From the NCBI GenBank assembly GCA_964568875.1, contig CAZMSH010000008.1, positions 1 to 64,000 of the forward strand: a stretch of DNA of 64,000 nucleotides, read 5' to 3'. The notes under the pieces were generated by a model. The model did not search any database. It had not been told where the DNA came from and worked only from the letters and a program-made list of their open reading frames with translations. This DNA is from SLNP01 sp964568875 (GTDB taxonomy: Bacteria; Bacteroidota; Bacteroidia; Bacteroidales; VadinHA17). A program made the position numbers and the translations under genes. Shown here one piece after another: positions 5,300-14,900 of this stretch (position 1 is the first letter of the stretch; every line of letters begins with the position of its first letter).

Positions 5300-8287
5300 T
5301 CACCTGCATCTGTCAGCCAATGGTTTGAATATTACTCCTGTATGCTTCCTTCCATCAACCAGAATCTCGAGAGGCTCATCAAAACGAATGTGCCTCAGGA
5401 ACTGATCTTCATACACAACCTCTTTGCCGTCAAGATAATCAACATCATAAAATCCGTCATTCATGAACGGGTTGATGGTGAAGTAACCTACCCTGAAAGA
5501 TGTAAGGTTCTGGAAAAAATGGGTACCCTGGCTGGGATCAATCCTGTAGTTTTTCAATCCCGATTCAATTATTATTCTCGCTGCTGATATCTGTGCCCAC
5601 TTAACCGGTATTCCGAGCCACGGATCGGAGGACCCCCAGCGACCCGGCCCGATAAGTACATAAGTACCGGCATTCTTCACAAATTCAGCGTTCAGTTTCT
5701 CAATATCTGTTGCTATCTTTTCATTAAAAGCAGCATTGAATGACTCGGGCTTAACATAAATAATGTCTTTCACGCCCGGAAACTTCCCGTTTCCCAGTGC
5801 CGACTCAGAGTAAACAACTGTTTCAATCATTCGCGTGGCATCAATATTCACAATCTGAGACTGGTCACTCATAACTATAGGCCTGATCTGAAGGAAATTA
5901 AAGACTTTTGGTGAGCCTGCCGGTGTCTCAAGGTTCACTGCAAATTCAATCTCAATCGGATTATTCATCTCCTTTTGCCCAATCTCAAGAAGGGTTTCAA
6001 GAATCTCGGGAAGTGGAAACTGTTTATGCTGCAGAATATTCGAAAAAGTTATTATCCTCTTCCCGGGCTGGTTGATACCATCGCGAATAATATTGTTGTT
6101 AAAATCATACGTGGATGCGACATATTTGAGGGATTTTTCCTGTGCATGTTTCTGCAACGGCAGTTTAAGAATATTGACGCCATCATCGGTTGAGGGAACA
6201 AAACTGTCAATGTTCAGGTCAAGAGCATAAAACTCCTTCTGCGTATCCCTCAGAGCGGTCTCTGGTGATGATAATTGCAGAATTTTCTTCGGGTGTCTCG
6301 GTGAAAACCTCAGAGACAACCCGCCGTCAACAATCAGTTTACCCAGCCCAAAGGCAACATTGGCAATGCCATCCTCTACCTTTTCCGATCCGATCGGATA
6401 GAAATTAATAGATCTTGCTACACCTGAAAATGTAGGATAGTAGATCTCGCCATGCCTGTTCCCGCATACTTCCTGCAGAATTATTCCCATCTTCTCCTCA
6501 TCAATCACATTCGAAGTTGCCGTCATGTATGCCTTACTGCTTTTGTAATATACCGAGGCATATACCTCCTTAATAGCTTCGGAAAGAAGATTAACCATCT
6601 GCCTGTTGTCAGGAACCCTGGGAATCATATAGGTTGAGTATATGCCTGCAAAGGGCTGATAATGTGAGTCCTCAAGCTTACTTGAAGACCTTATCGCAAT
6701 TGGCAACAGTCGTGATACTGTCAGAAAAGCGTAGAAATCCTGGTAAACCCAGCCCGGCAATTCAGCCTCTATAAAGCGGTGAAGAATCTCATCATCACTG
6801 GCATCAGACAGAGCTACCGAATAGAGATTATTCTTCTCCATAAACTCATCAAACACATCAGTACTGAGAACAACCGTCCGTGGTATGGTAATAAGAACGT
6901 CCGGAAACTTGTTGAAGAGCTTTTGCTTCTTTATTATACTGTTGATAAACGCCAGGCCTCTTGCCTTGCCTCCTATAGAACCCTCTCCTATCCTCGAGAA
7001 AGTTGAGTACTCATCGTAACTTGTCTTGTCAAATTTGGCAATTACCCCCCTGCCCTTACCTAACCTGAAACTGGAAATGGCAACATAAAGAAACCTTCTC
7101 ATTTCAGAGGTTGTAGGAAAATCTTCACGCCGCACATATTTGAACATCTGAGCGACAGGAAACAGTGCCCTGGCATTAAGCCATTTACTAAAATGGTTTC
7201 GTAAGGCATGATATTCAAGTGTCTTATCGGGAACCGTAAGCAGTTTCTGCTGAAGGCTTTGAAGATCTGTTGCTATGGCAATAGCTTCCATCGTATCAGG
7301 GTTGCGAAAGACGAAGGGTCCGAAGGCAAGGTTCTGTATAATAAAATTCCTTAGCTCAAGTGAGAGCGACTTTGAATATTTGTTAATGAAACCGGCACCC
7401 AGTTCATCAGCCACTTCCTTGTAGTTCTGATTTGATGACTGAAGAAGGAAAGGGACCTTCTCATCATCTGCAAAAACCATTTTACATAGCTCGACGCCCG
7501 CATTCTCGTCAACAATGTTATTCCTTTTGTAGCTGATATCCGAGATAACACCCAGAACATTATACTTGTACTTCTCATAAAGGTCAAGGGCATCTTCATA
7601 ATTGGTGGCGAGCAAAATCTTAGGTCTTCCGCGCAGTTTAAGCATCCGCTGATGTTCATTAAGAGCCTCCCTCTGGAAATCCCGTGATTGGACCAGTATT
7701 ATCCTGTAAAGATTAGGAAGATATGAAGAGATATACCTTATTGAATCTTCAACGAGTATAATCGCCTGAACACCCACCTGTTCAATGTCATGCTCAGCAT
7801 TCATCCTGTCTTCTATAAGCTTTATTATAGCCAGCAGCAATGATGCATCACCGAGCCAGCAGAAGACATAATCAATGGCACTAAGATCTTCACGGGCAAG
7901 CCGAAGTGACACCTCCCTTGAAAAATATGTAAGTACTACTATAGGTATGTCAGACTTCTTCGCTTTAATCCTCTTGGCCAGTGCAAAAGGGTCACCTCCG
8001 CGAAGGCTTAGCATTGATATCACCAGGTCTATGGAATCATTCTCCAGTATCTCGAACGCATCATCAGCATTGTCAGTCTGCACAAAAGTTGGCGGGTATC
8101 TCAGGTTGAGACTCACATATTCGTTGAATATCTGTTCGTCTATCCGGCCATCCTCCTCCAGCATATAATTGTCATAGCTGCTGCAGATAAGCAACACACG
8201 ATGTATTCGCTTTTGCATAAGAAGATTGAAGGAAGTGTCACTGAAATCATACTTCTGTAGTTCACTTATGCCCTCTATCAAAGCCAT
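5300..8287 (-). CDS. Receiver-PPDK_N fusion protein (995 aa), function unknown
   Basis: A large multidomain protein without membrane segments. Residues 30-165 form a receiver-like domain in which the phospho-acceptor Asp is not present (IDLVISML). Residues 173-320 form a second receiver with acidic pair E180-D181, acceptor D250 (VISDISY), Ser284/285 and Lys303, but with an insertion of about 40 residues after the first strand. Residues 430-805 match the ATP-grasp domain of PEP synthase/PPDK: GGKARG (K441), AIRSS (R533), E781 and Q800 in LQIRP. Residues 840-985 hold a conserved region around GPGRWGS. The phosphohistidine (TSHA-type) domain and the PEP/pyruvate barrel are missing. It starts 7 bp after its 1184-residue paralogue. 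Annotation as a PEP synthase would be misleading; the function is unknown. Confidence 0.85.
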   Translation of the reverse strand: MALIEGISELQKYDFSDTSFNLLMQKRIHRVLLICSSYDNYMLEEDGRIDEQIFNEYVSLNLRYPPTFVQTDNADDAFEILENDSIDLVISMLSLRGGDPFALAKRIKAKKSDIPIVVLTYFSREVSLRLAREDLSAIDYVFCWLGDASLLLAIIKLIEDRMNAEHDIEQVGVQAIILVEDSIRYISSYLPNLYRIILVQSRDFQREALNEHQRMLKLRGRPKILLATNYEDALDLYEKYKYNVLGVISDISYKRNNIVDENAGVELCKMVFADDEKVPFLLQSSNQNYKEVADELGAGFINKYSKSLSLELRNFIIQNLAFGPFVFRNPDTMEAIAIATDLQSLQQKLLTVPDKTLEYHALRNHFSKWLNARALFPVAQMFKYVRREDFPTTSEMRRFLYVAISSFRLGKGRGVIAKFDKTSYDEYSTFSRIGEGSIGGKARGLAFINSIIKKQKLFNKFPDVLITIPRTVVLSTDVFDEFMEKNNLYSVALSDASDDEILHRFIEAELPGWVYQDFYAFLTVSRLLPIAIRSSSKLEDSHYQPFAGIYSTYMIPRVPDNRQMVNLLSEAIKEVYASVYYKSSKAYMTATSNVIDEEKMGIILQEVCGNRHGEIYYPTFSGVARSINFYPIGSEKVEDGIANVAFGLGKLIVDGGLSLRFSPRHPKKILQLSSPETALRDTQKEFYALDLNIDSFVPSTDDGVNILKLPLQKHAQEKSLKYVASTYDFNNNIIRDGINQPGKRIITFSNILQHKQFPLPEILETLLEIGQKEMNNPIEIEFAVNLETPAGSPKVFNFLQIRPIVMSDQSQIVNIDATRMIETVVYSESALGNGKFPGVKDIIYVKPESFNAAFNEKIATDIEKLNAEFVKNAGTYVLIGPGRWGSSDPWLGIPVKWAQISAARIIIESGLKNYRIDPSQGTHFFQNLTSFRVGYFTINPFMNDGFYDVDYLDGKEVVYEDQFLRHIRFDEPLEILVDGRKHTGVIFKPLADRCR

Positions 8288-8294
8288 ATTCTTC

Positions 8295-11200
8295 CTATTT
8301 TCTGTTTCTTTTTAGTGCTGCGACCTTAATCTCCCTTGCCTTTTCCAGACAGGAGCCCTGAGCCTTATCAGGCGAGTCATCAGAAACCTGATGATCAGGG
8401 TCATATGAGATTACTGCAATTCTTTGCTTTCCGTCCATTCGTATAAACACAGACTTGTCGAACCTGATGTGACGGAAAAACCTTCCTTTATATATGCTCT
8501 TTTGTGCCCTGAGTATGTCCCAGTCAAGAAACTCTTCAGGATTTGTATGGTTTACGGAAAAGTATCCCACATTCATTGATGTGACATTATGAAAGAAATG
8601 TGACCCCAGTGATGCATCCAGCGGGAAATCGGGAAGGCTCACTTCCACTATTATCTTTGCATTTGATATCTGTGGCCACACCACAGGCACTCCGATGAAC
8701 CTGTCTCGTGTTCCCCACCGACCGGGTCCTATCAGTACATACTTTCTTCCTTCATTCAGCATCTTGTCATTTATAGCCTCTATTTCCTCCACCATCTTCT
8801 CTGTCAGGGTGTTATCAAAGAGATCGGGTTCAATATATACTATATCGCTGATATTGTCGATAAAGCCGTTACCCATGCTCTTGAAGGTTTTGAGAATCAT
8901 CATCTCATTCTTCAATGATTCCTCTTCAAATGTATAGCCTGCTCCGGTTCCAACCATTGGCTTTATCTGCAAAAGATAAAAAGCAGCATTGCCTGATTCA
9001 TCGCGGTTAAGGTCTACCGCAAACTCTATTTCAACAGGTGTACCAAACGCCTCCTTCACAACATCAAGCACCGTGGCTACCGTTTTTGCAAGAGGAACAT
9101 ACTCATATCGCAGGATATTGGCAAAATTTATCACCCGTGGCCCGTAGGAGTCGAGTCCCGGGCTAATTGAATCATTGTCAGGATTGTACACCGAAGCGGA
9201 GTGCTTAAGTGTCCCATGCCGCTCAGCATCTGACAACTCCATCCTGACCAGCCCTGCATTCTCCCCCTCGAGAAGGTTGATCTCCTTCTTGGCCATATCA
9301 ACAGCATAAAAATAGGTCTGCGAATTCTTGTACAGATCGCGCTGAGAGACAATATCAAGAGTAGGGTATGCCGGTGAAAATCTGAATGCCTTCTCTCCTT
9401 CAACAACATACTGACCAAGACCCAGAGCAATCACAGCGAATCCGTCATCGGGGGTCATATGCGCCACAGGATAAAAATTATAGGATTGTGCCGTACCACT
9501 TATGTGAGGATAAAAAGTATCTTCAAATCTGTTGCCTACGACCTCCTGGATTACCACTGCCATCTTCTCCTGCTCAACCTTATAATTTATTGCCTCAAAA
9601 TAGGTACGGGCGATTTTGCTGTATATTGAGGCAAATACCAGCTTTATGGCTTCAGACACGTGCCGGTATCTCACATCAAAGTCTGAATGGTTATTTGGCA
9701 GCAGGTAGGTACCAAATATACCCGAGAAAGGCTGGCTCATTGAATCTTCAAAAAGACTTGACGATCTGATAGCCAAAGGCTTGGTAATATGTCTGACAAA
9801 CACCTTCAACACCTTATCAAGGCTGTAACTGAGACTTCCTTCAATAAAAACCTTCTTCAGTTCTTCATAGTCTTTTATCTCTTTGACTTTATCCCACAGG
9901 TGGTTACGGTCCATGAACATATCAAACTCATCGGTTCCTATTATTGCAGTAACCGGAGATTTCACAACAACTCCCGGCGGCAGCAGCCTCCCAAGATCAA
10001 AGCTGTAAATAAGGGTATTGACAAAGGCCAGACCACGGCCCTTCCCTCCGAGCGAGCCTCCTGCCAGACTTACAATATTGGTCTCATCGATAATTGCCGA
10101 CTCTTCAAAATTAATAACCTTACCCATATTTAGTTCCCGCCTGCGCTTCCTGATAATATTGAGCAGGAATTCCCTCAACTCCCTTAGGCTCTCAAAATCT
10201 GATACTTTCATAGGGCCGATCGCTTTAGCTATATTGACTTCCCCCCTTGCCATCAGCCAGAGGCTGAAATGGTTCTTCATGGCATGATACACAAGCGAAT
10301 CTTCCGGTATTGTCTCAAGGTAACTCTCAAACTCCTTTATTGTCTTGGCAACGGCGATCTGCTTACCATGGGTGTCGCGGTACACAAAACTCCCAAATCC
10401 CAGGTAATATGTTATAAACGACTTAATATCCTGAAGCAGGCTTTCTGAATTCTTATTTATAAAGCTGGAACGCAGGGCATGCGCATACCGTGCATTCTCA
10501 GGATCGGATGACTGAAGCACTGCAGGAAGGTTAGGATACTCATTCTTAACCATTCTTATCAATTCATACCCTGCAGTATTCTCAAGAATGCCACCCTTGG
10601 GAAACCGCATATCTGAAATAACACAGAGAAGATAATCGCGGTAAGTATTAAAGATATTCATTGCCTCTTCATAAGTAGTGGCAAGCAGTATCTTGGGACG
10701 CGTCCTGAGCTTAAGTATTTTATACAACTCATCCGTTGAGATGTCTTCAATGAGGTGCTTGGTCTGTTCAAGCACCAGGTTGTAAAGCATCGGCAGGTAA
10801 CTCGAGTAGTAGGTTGCCGAATCTTCTACAATCAGTATTACCCTTGTCAGACCCTTCTTCGTGTCATTCTCAACATTCACACGGTCTTCTAAAAGCTTAA
10901 CCATAGCAAAAAAAACCTTCGACTCACCAGTCCATACAAAGTAGTTGTCAAAAGGAACGCCAAGCTCCTTTTGCTGCTTCACATATTCCACATCACACGG
11001 ATTATTAAGCAGAAGATATGTGGTCATATAAGGATATCTGTCCTTTATCTTGCCACACAGCTTGACCGGACTTTCCCTGTCAACACCCACCATTATTATT
11101 ATCATGTCATAATGGCGGGCTTTAAGTCTGTTAAAAGCCTCTTCCTCACCGGATACTCCGGTCACCCTTGGAATTGAAGAAAGACTCAGCTGATAATACT

Positions 11201-11849
11201 CACCCAGTATCATGTCTGAGAACCGTCCCTCACCTTCTATAGAGTATGCATCATAGAGATTTGCAATAAGCAGAATCTCCTTTACCTTGAAAGGCATAAG
11301 ATCATGGAATACATCCCTCTCCTCATTATGTCTGTCAAGAAACCGCTGCAGAAGCTTCCTGCTTGAGATATCAAGCGATTCTTCTTCTCTCTCCTCCTTT
11401 TGCTTCTGAAGGGTGAGCCTCATTATCTCACCGGCCTTCTGACTGTTAATATAACCGGTTATCAGACTTGACAGATTCTGCAGTAGATCTCTCTCTTCAG
11501 AAAGGAAAGGACCCTCATCCTCCCTCCTGAATTCCATTGTATAGAATACCTCCAACCGGCCTGACGTGCCGTCAATCAGATTGAAATCCTGATAAAGGCG
11601 CCATGAAGTTTCTTCAAATTCAGAAGTAACGAACCTGGTATCTCCCAGACGAATGCGGGCAACAGTATACTCAGGATATTGAAATGCCGGCGGAAGAAGC
11701 ATTACAATCTGCTGTAAGGCCTCCTCGATCCTCTTCCCTTCCTTAAGAATCGATGTTGTCTGATTGATGCAGGCGAGCTCCTTCAGTCGCTCTTTCTGCT
11801 CCTGAAGTAATCTTTTATAGTCCTGACTGTTGTCGTTATCCTGAGTCAT
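8295..11849 (-). CDS. GAF-receiver-PPDK_N fusion protein (1184 aa), function unknown
   Basis: Paralogue of the following gene with an extra N-terminal part. Residues 1-30 look like a coiled coil, 40-138 resemble a GAF sensor domain, and 140-178 a second coiled coil. Then come a degenerate receiver (188-325; YDMIIIMV has no acceptor Asp), an apparently intact receiver with a long insertion (335-482; E342, D343, D413, Ser447/448, Lys466), the PEP-synthase-type ATP-grasp domain (595-965; K603, R695, E942, Q961) and the GPGRWG region (1000-1150). A charged tail of about 35 residues follows. No phosphohistidine or PEP-binding domain is present. It lies 55 bp downstream of korB on the same strand. 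Role inferred only: a sensor/phosphotransfer protein tied to 2-oxoacid metabolism. Confidence 0.85.
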   Translation of the reverse strand: MTQDNDNSQDYKRLLQEQKERLKELACINQTTSILKEGKRIEEALQQIVMLLPPAFQYPEYTVARIRLGDTRFVTSEFEETSWRLYQDFNLIDGTSGRLEVFYTMEFRREDEGPFLSEERDLLQNLSSLITGYINSQKAGEIMRLTLQKQKEEREEESLDISSRKLLQRFLDRHNEERDVFHDLMPFKVKEILLIANLYDAYSIEGEGRFSDMILGEYYQLSLSSIPRVTGVSGEEEAFNRLKARHYDMIIIMVGVDRESPVKLCGKIKDRYPYMTTYLLLNNPCDVEYVKQQKELGVPFDNYFVWTGESKVFFAMVKLLEDRVNVENDTKKGLTRVILIVEDSATYYSSYLPMLYNLVLEQTKHLIEDISTDELYKILKLRTRPKILLATTYEEAMNIFNTYRDYLLCVISDMRFPKGGILENTAGYELIRMVKNEYPNLPAVLQSSDPENARYAHALRSSFINKNSESLLQDIKSFITYYLGFGSFVYRDTHGKQIAVAKTIKEFESYLETIPEDSLVYHAMKNHFSLWLMARGEVNIAKAIGPMKVSDFESLRELREFLLNIIRKRRRELNMGKVINFEESAIIDETNIVSLAGGSLGGKGRGLAFVNTLIYSFDLGRLLPPGVVVKSPVTAIIGTDEFDMFMDRNHLWDKVKEIKDYEELKKVFIEGSLSYSLDKVLKVFVRHITKPLAIRSSSLFEDSMSQPFSGIFGTYLLPNNHSDFDVRYRHVSEAIKLVFASIYSKIARTYFEAINYKVEQEKMAVVIQEVVGNRFEDTFYPHISGTAQSYNFYPVAHMTPDDGFAVIALGLGQYVVEGEKAFRFSPAYPTLDIVSQRDLYKNSQTYFYAVDMAKKEINLLEGENAGLVRMELSDAERHGTLKHSASVYNPDNDSISPGLDSYGPRVINFANILRYEYVPLAKTVATVLDVVKEAFGTPVEIEFAVDLNRDESGNAAFYLLQIKPMVGTGAGYTFEEESLKNEMMILKTFKSMGNGFIDNISDIVYIEPDLFDNTLTEKMVEEIEAINDKMLNEGRKYVLIGPGRWGTRDRFIGVPVVWPQISNAKIIVEVSLPDFPLDASLGSHFFHNVTSMNVGYFSVNHTNPEEFLDWDILRAQKSIYKGRFFRHIRFDKSVFIRMDGKQRIAVISYDPDHQVSDDSPDKAQGSCLEKAREIKVAALKRNRK

Positions 11850-11904
11850 TGGCAGAAACTTTCATTACCGGCAAATAAAGGTAACAAAAGTTTCATACAA
11901 TCAG

Positions 11905-12924
11905 CTATACCTCCCAGGTCGATCCGCTCATAAGCAGATCATCCATGCATTTAATCGGAGACTTCTCACTTATCCGGTTAATCTGCTCGGCAACAGCCTC
12001 TTCATAGGTATAGGATGGTACAGCCCTTATAACACCCAGTGCAACCGGATAAAGGGGATATTTCATGTTTGCCAGCATATATTGTATACCCGGATTAGAC
12101 TCGTGGGCATCGTGAACAAGCAGCTTGTCTGCTGTGATACCATCTTCACCGATTTTGACAACTTTAAGTCTCAGTCCCTCAAGCACCAGTCCCTTATCCT
12201 TATCCTTGCCAAATATCATGGGCTCGCCGTGGCGGAGAATGATAGTCCTGTCATCTCTCACCTCCTTGTCAAGTATGTCATCATGAATCCCGTCATTGAA
12301 GATCACGCAGTTCTGAAGTACCTCTACAACAGAAGTGCCTTTGTGTTTAGCCGCTTCAACGTATATTTCGGTCGACAGATTTACATTGGAATCTGCGGTG
12401 CGCGCGAAGAACTTGCCCTTGGCACCAATTACCAGTTCACCTATCTGGAAAGGATCTTCCACCGTTCCGTATGGGGAGGTCTTTGTACTCAGTCCCTGTT
12501 TTGAGGTAGGCGAATACTGACCCTTGGTAAGGCCATATATCTCATTGTTGAAAAGGATCATATTGATGTCAATATTTCTCCTTATAACATGTATAAAATG
12601 GTTACCTCCGATAGCCAGGGCATCACCATCGCCTGTCATTTGCCAGACGCTTAGTTCAGGATTGGCAACTTTGACACCTGAGGCGATAGCAGAACCTCTT
12701 CCGTGAATGCCGTGAAAACCATAGGTATTCATATAGTATGGCAATCTTGATGAGCAACCGATTCCTGATATGAAAGCAAATTTCTCCCTTGGAATTCCCA
12801 ATTCAGCAAGAGCCCTCTGTATAGATGCCAGAATTGCATGGTCTCCGCAACCAGGGCACCATCTGACATCCTGATCACTCTTGAAATCCCTCGCTGTATA
12901 CTGAACTTTGTTTGTATCTTCCAT
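11905..12924 (-). CDS. korB: 2-oxoacid:ferredoxin oxidoreductase, beta subunit
   Basis: The catalytic subunit that binds thiamine diphosphate and one 4Fe-4S cluster. It oxidatively decarboxylates a 2-oxoacid, probably 2-oxoglutarate, to the acyl-CoA and reduces ferredoxin. Of 339 residues, the cluster cysteines are Cys23 and Cys26 (CPGCG), Cys57 (GIGCSS) and a later one in LQNCVIF; the ThDP motif is GDGD at 98-101 with the following NNEIYGLTKGQ. The alpha gene ends 2 bp upstream. Substrate choice between 2-oxoglutarate and other 2-oxoacids cannot be fixed from sequence alone. Confidence 0.92.
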   Translation of the reverse strand: MEDTNKVQYTARDFKSDQDVRWCPGCGDHAILASIQRALAELGIPREKFAFISGIGCSSRLPYYMNTYGFHGIHGRGSAIASGVKVANPELSVWQMTGDGDALAIGGNHFIHVIRRNIDINMILFNNEIYGLTKGQYSPTSKQGLSTKTSPYGTVEDPFQIGELVIGAKGKFFARTADSNVNLSTEIYVEAAKHKGTSVVEVLQNCVIFNDGIHDDILDKEVRDDRTIILRHGEPMIFGKDKDKGLVLEGLRLKVVKIGEDGITADKLLVHDAHESNPGIQYMLANMKYPLYPVALGVIRAVPSYTYEEAVAEQINRISEKSPIKCMDDLLMSGSTWEV

Positions 12925-12926
12925 GA

Positions 12927-14771
12927 CTAAATCTCCTCAAGTAATTGATTACAGTGACGTTTGATCTCCCTTATAGTAAATGGCAGGCCCTGAACCTTGT
13001 TATACTGTTCAAAACGCAGGCCGTGAAAATTCATTCTGAGGTAATTGGCGAACTGGCCCATGTTTAGTTCACATACTACTATCTTCCTGAACCTCTCAAA
13101 CAGGCTTCTGGTATTTGCAGGAAGTGGATTTAAATAGTTAAAATGAGCCAGTCCGACTTTCTTGCCTGCAGCAACAAGGTCCCTGGTTGCTGAAAGAAGG
13201 TGACCGTAGGTACCGCCCCAACCTACAATAAGGAGGTCTCCTGACTGTGAGCCATACAGTTCCAGATCGGGCACTTTTTCTATTACTCCTGCAACCTTCC
13301 CGGCCCTTGCCTTAACCATGTTTTCATGATTTTCGGGGACATATGACACCGTTCCTTTGATAGTCTTCTCAAGACCGCCAACCCTGTGTTCGAGGCCGGG
13401 AGTTCCGGGAATAGCCCACTCTCTTCTCAATCTTTCACTATCACGTTCATAAGGCATATAAGGTTTATCACCCAATTTGGCTATCGGTGGCTTTATCTCC
13501 GGAAGATCTTTCATTGAAGGTATTCTCCAGGGCTCAGAGCCATTGGCAAGAAATCCGTCGGTGAGCAACAGTACCGGGGTCATATGCTCAAGAGCTATCC
13601 TGGCTGCCTGATATGCATAGTCAAAACAGTTTGAGGGAGTGCTTGCTGCAATTATTACTACAGGACATTCTCCGTTGCGCCCATACAGAGCCTGCATAAG
13701 GTCTGACTGCTCTGTCTTTGTAGGCAGGCCTGTCGATGGCCCCCCTCTCTGAACATCAACGATTACAAGAGGAAGTTCGGCCATAACCGCCAGTCCTATT
13801 GCCTCTGACTTAAGTGCCAGGCCAGGCCCTGATGTTGTTGTTACTGCCAGGTTACCTGCGAAACTGGCACCTATCGCTGTGCAAATGCCGGCAATCTCAT
13901 CTTCAGCCTGGAAGCTTTTAACGCCCAGAAACTTGGCTATGGCCAGCTCTTCAAGAATGCCTGTGGCTGGTGTTATAGGATAAGAGCCAATAAACAGTTT
14001 AAGTCCCGATTTCTCTGAGGCAGCAAGAAAACCCCATGCTGTTGCACTGTTGCCGGATATGTTTCTGTATGTGCCTTTTTTTATGTTCGCAGGGTTAATC
14101 TGATAAATGGAATTGAAAGCCTCGATGGTCTCGGCATAGTAATAACCTGCTTTAAGAGCCTTCTTATTAGCTTCTGCTATGCGGGGTTTCTTGCCGAATT
14201 TCTCATCAAAATAATTCATTGTATGATCAAGAGGCCTGTCAAACAGGAAAAACACCATGCCAAGTGCAAACATGTTCTTGGTTCTTAAAATGCTCTTCGG
14301 ATCAAGCTCTGAATCCTTCAGTGCCTCCCTGACAAGGGTCGTAATAGGAGCCCCAATAGTTCTGAAACCACGCAGGTTGTCTTCTGTCAATGGATCTTCC
14401 TTATAGCCTGCTTTCTGTATATTCTTTTCATTAAAGGCATCAGAGTCATAAATAATAGTAGCCCCGTCATTTAACCAACGTGAATTTGCCTTTATTGCTG
14501 CAGGATTCATTGCAACCAGTACATCTGCATAGTCTCCCGGAGTATAGATCTCAGAACGACCGATGTGTACCTGAAAACCGGAAACACCTCCGACAGTACC
14601 CTGGGGTGCCCTAATCTCAGCCGGATAATCAGGAAACGTTGACATATCGTTGCCGAAAAGTGCAGCTGCATTCGAAAAAAGTGTCCCGGTCAACTGCATG
14701 CCGTCGCCGGAGTCACCTGAGAATCGGATTACAACTTCCTCCCTTTCAATGACCTGTGATTTTTTGCTCAT
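12927..14771 (-). CDS. korA: 2-oxoacid:ferredoxin oxidoreductase, gamma-alpha fusion subunit
   Basis: A 614-residue subunit with the gamma-type domain first (residues 10-195; SGDSGDGMQLTG near the start) and the alpha-type pyrimidine-binding domain after it (from about 230; SYPITPATGILEEL, then QRGGPSTGLPTKTEQ). This fused two-subunit KorAB layout is common in Bacteroidota and lacks a built-in ferredoxin domain, so electrons must pass to a separate ferredoxin. It is the first gene of the probable korA-korB-1184-995 unit, and the 5' leader contains an inverted repeat. Confidence 0.92.
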   Translation of the reverse strand: MSKKSQVIEREEVVIRFSGDSGDGMQLTGTLFSNAAALFGNDMSTFPDYPAEIRAPQGTVGGVSGFQVHIGRSEIYTPGDYADVLVAMNPAAIKANSRWLNDGATIIYDSDAFNEKNIQKAGYKEDPLTEDNLRGFRTIGAPITTLVREALKDSELDPKSILRTKNMFALGMVFFLFDRPLDHTMNYFDEKFGKKPRIAEANKKALKAGYYYAETIEAFNSIYQINPANIKKGTYRNISGNSATAWGFLAASEKSGLKLFIGSYPITPATGILEELAIAKFLGVKSFQAEDEIAGICTAIGASFAGNLAVTTTSGPGLALKSEAIGLAVMAELPLVIVDVQRGGPSTGLPTKTEQSDLMQALYGRNGECPVVIIAASTPSNCFDYAYQAARIALEHMTPVLLLTDGFLANGSEPWRIPSMKDLPEIKPPIAKLGDKPYMPYERDSERLRREWAIPGTPGLEHRVGGLEKTIKGTVSYVPENHENMVKARAGKVAGVIEKVPDLELYGSQSGDLLIVGWGGTYGHLLSATRDLVAAGKKVGLAHFNYLNPLPANTRSLFERFRKIVVCELNMGQFANYLRMNFHGLRFEQYNKVQGLPFTIREIKRHCNQLLEEI

Positions 14772-14813
14772 GATTTTACAAATATTTGATCTTCAAATGA
14801 TGCCTAAAAATAA

Positions 14814-14841
14814 ATGCATACGAAAACTCTTTCATATGCAT
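14814..14841 (-). promoter_or_regulatory. Inverted repeat in the korA leader
   Basis: ATGCATA (14814-14820) and TATGCAT (14835-14841) form a perfect 7-bp stem, with inner AAA/TTT pairing inside a 14-base loop. It lies 43 bp upstream of the korA start. It could be an RNA hairpin or a dimeric-regulator site; neither is proven. Confidence 0.45.
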
Positions 14842-14900
14842 CTGTAAATTATAACTGTTCTGTTTGTATCTATACGCAAATAAATTGCCGTTACACCCTA

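Noticed and set aside
5300..11849. Phosphoenolpyruvate synthase genes
   Set aside because: Only the ATP-grasp part is present; the phosphohistidine and PEP-binding domains are missing, so the usual enzyme name is not supported.
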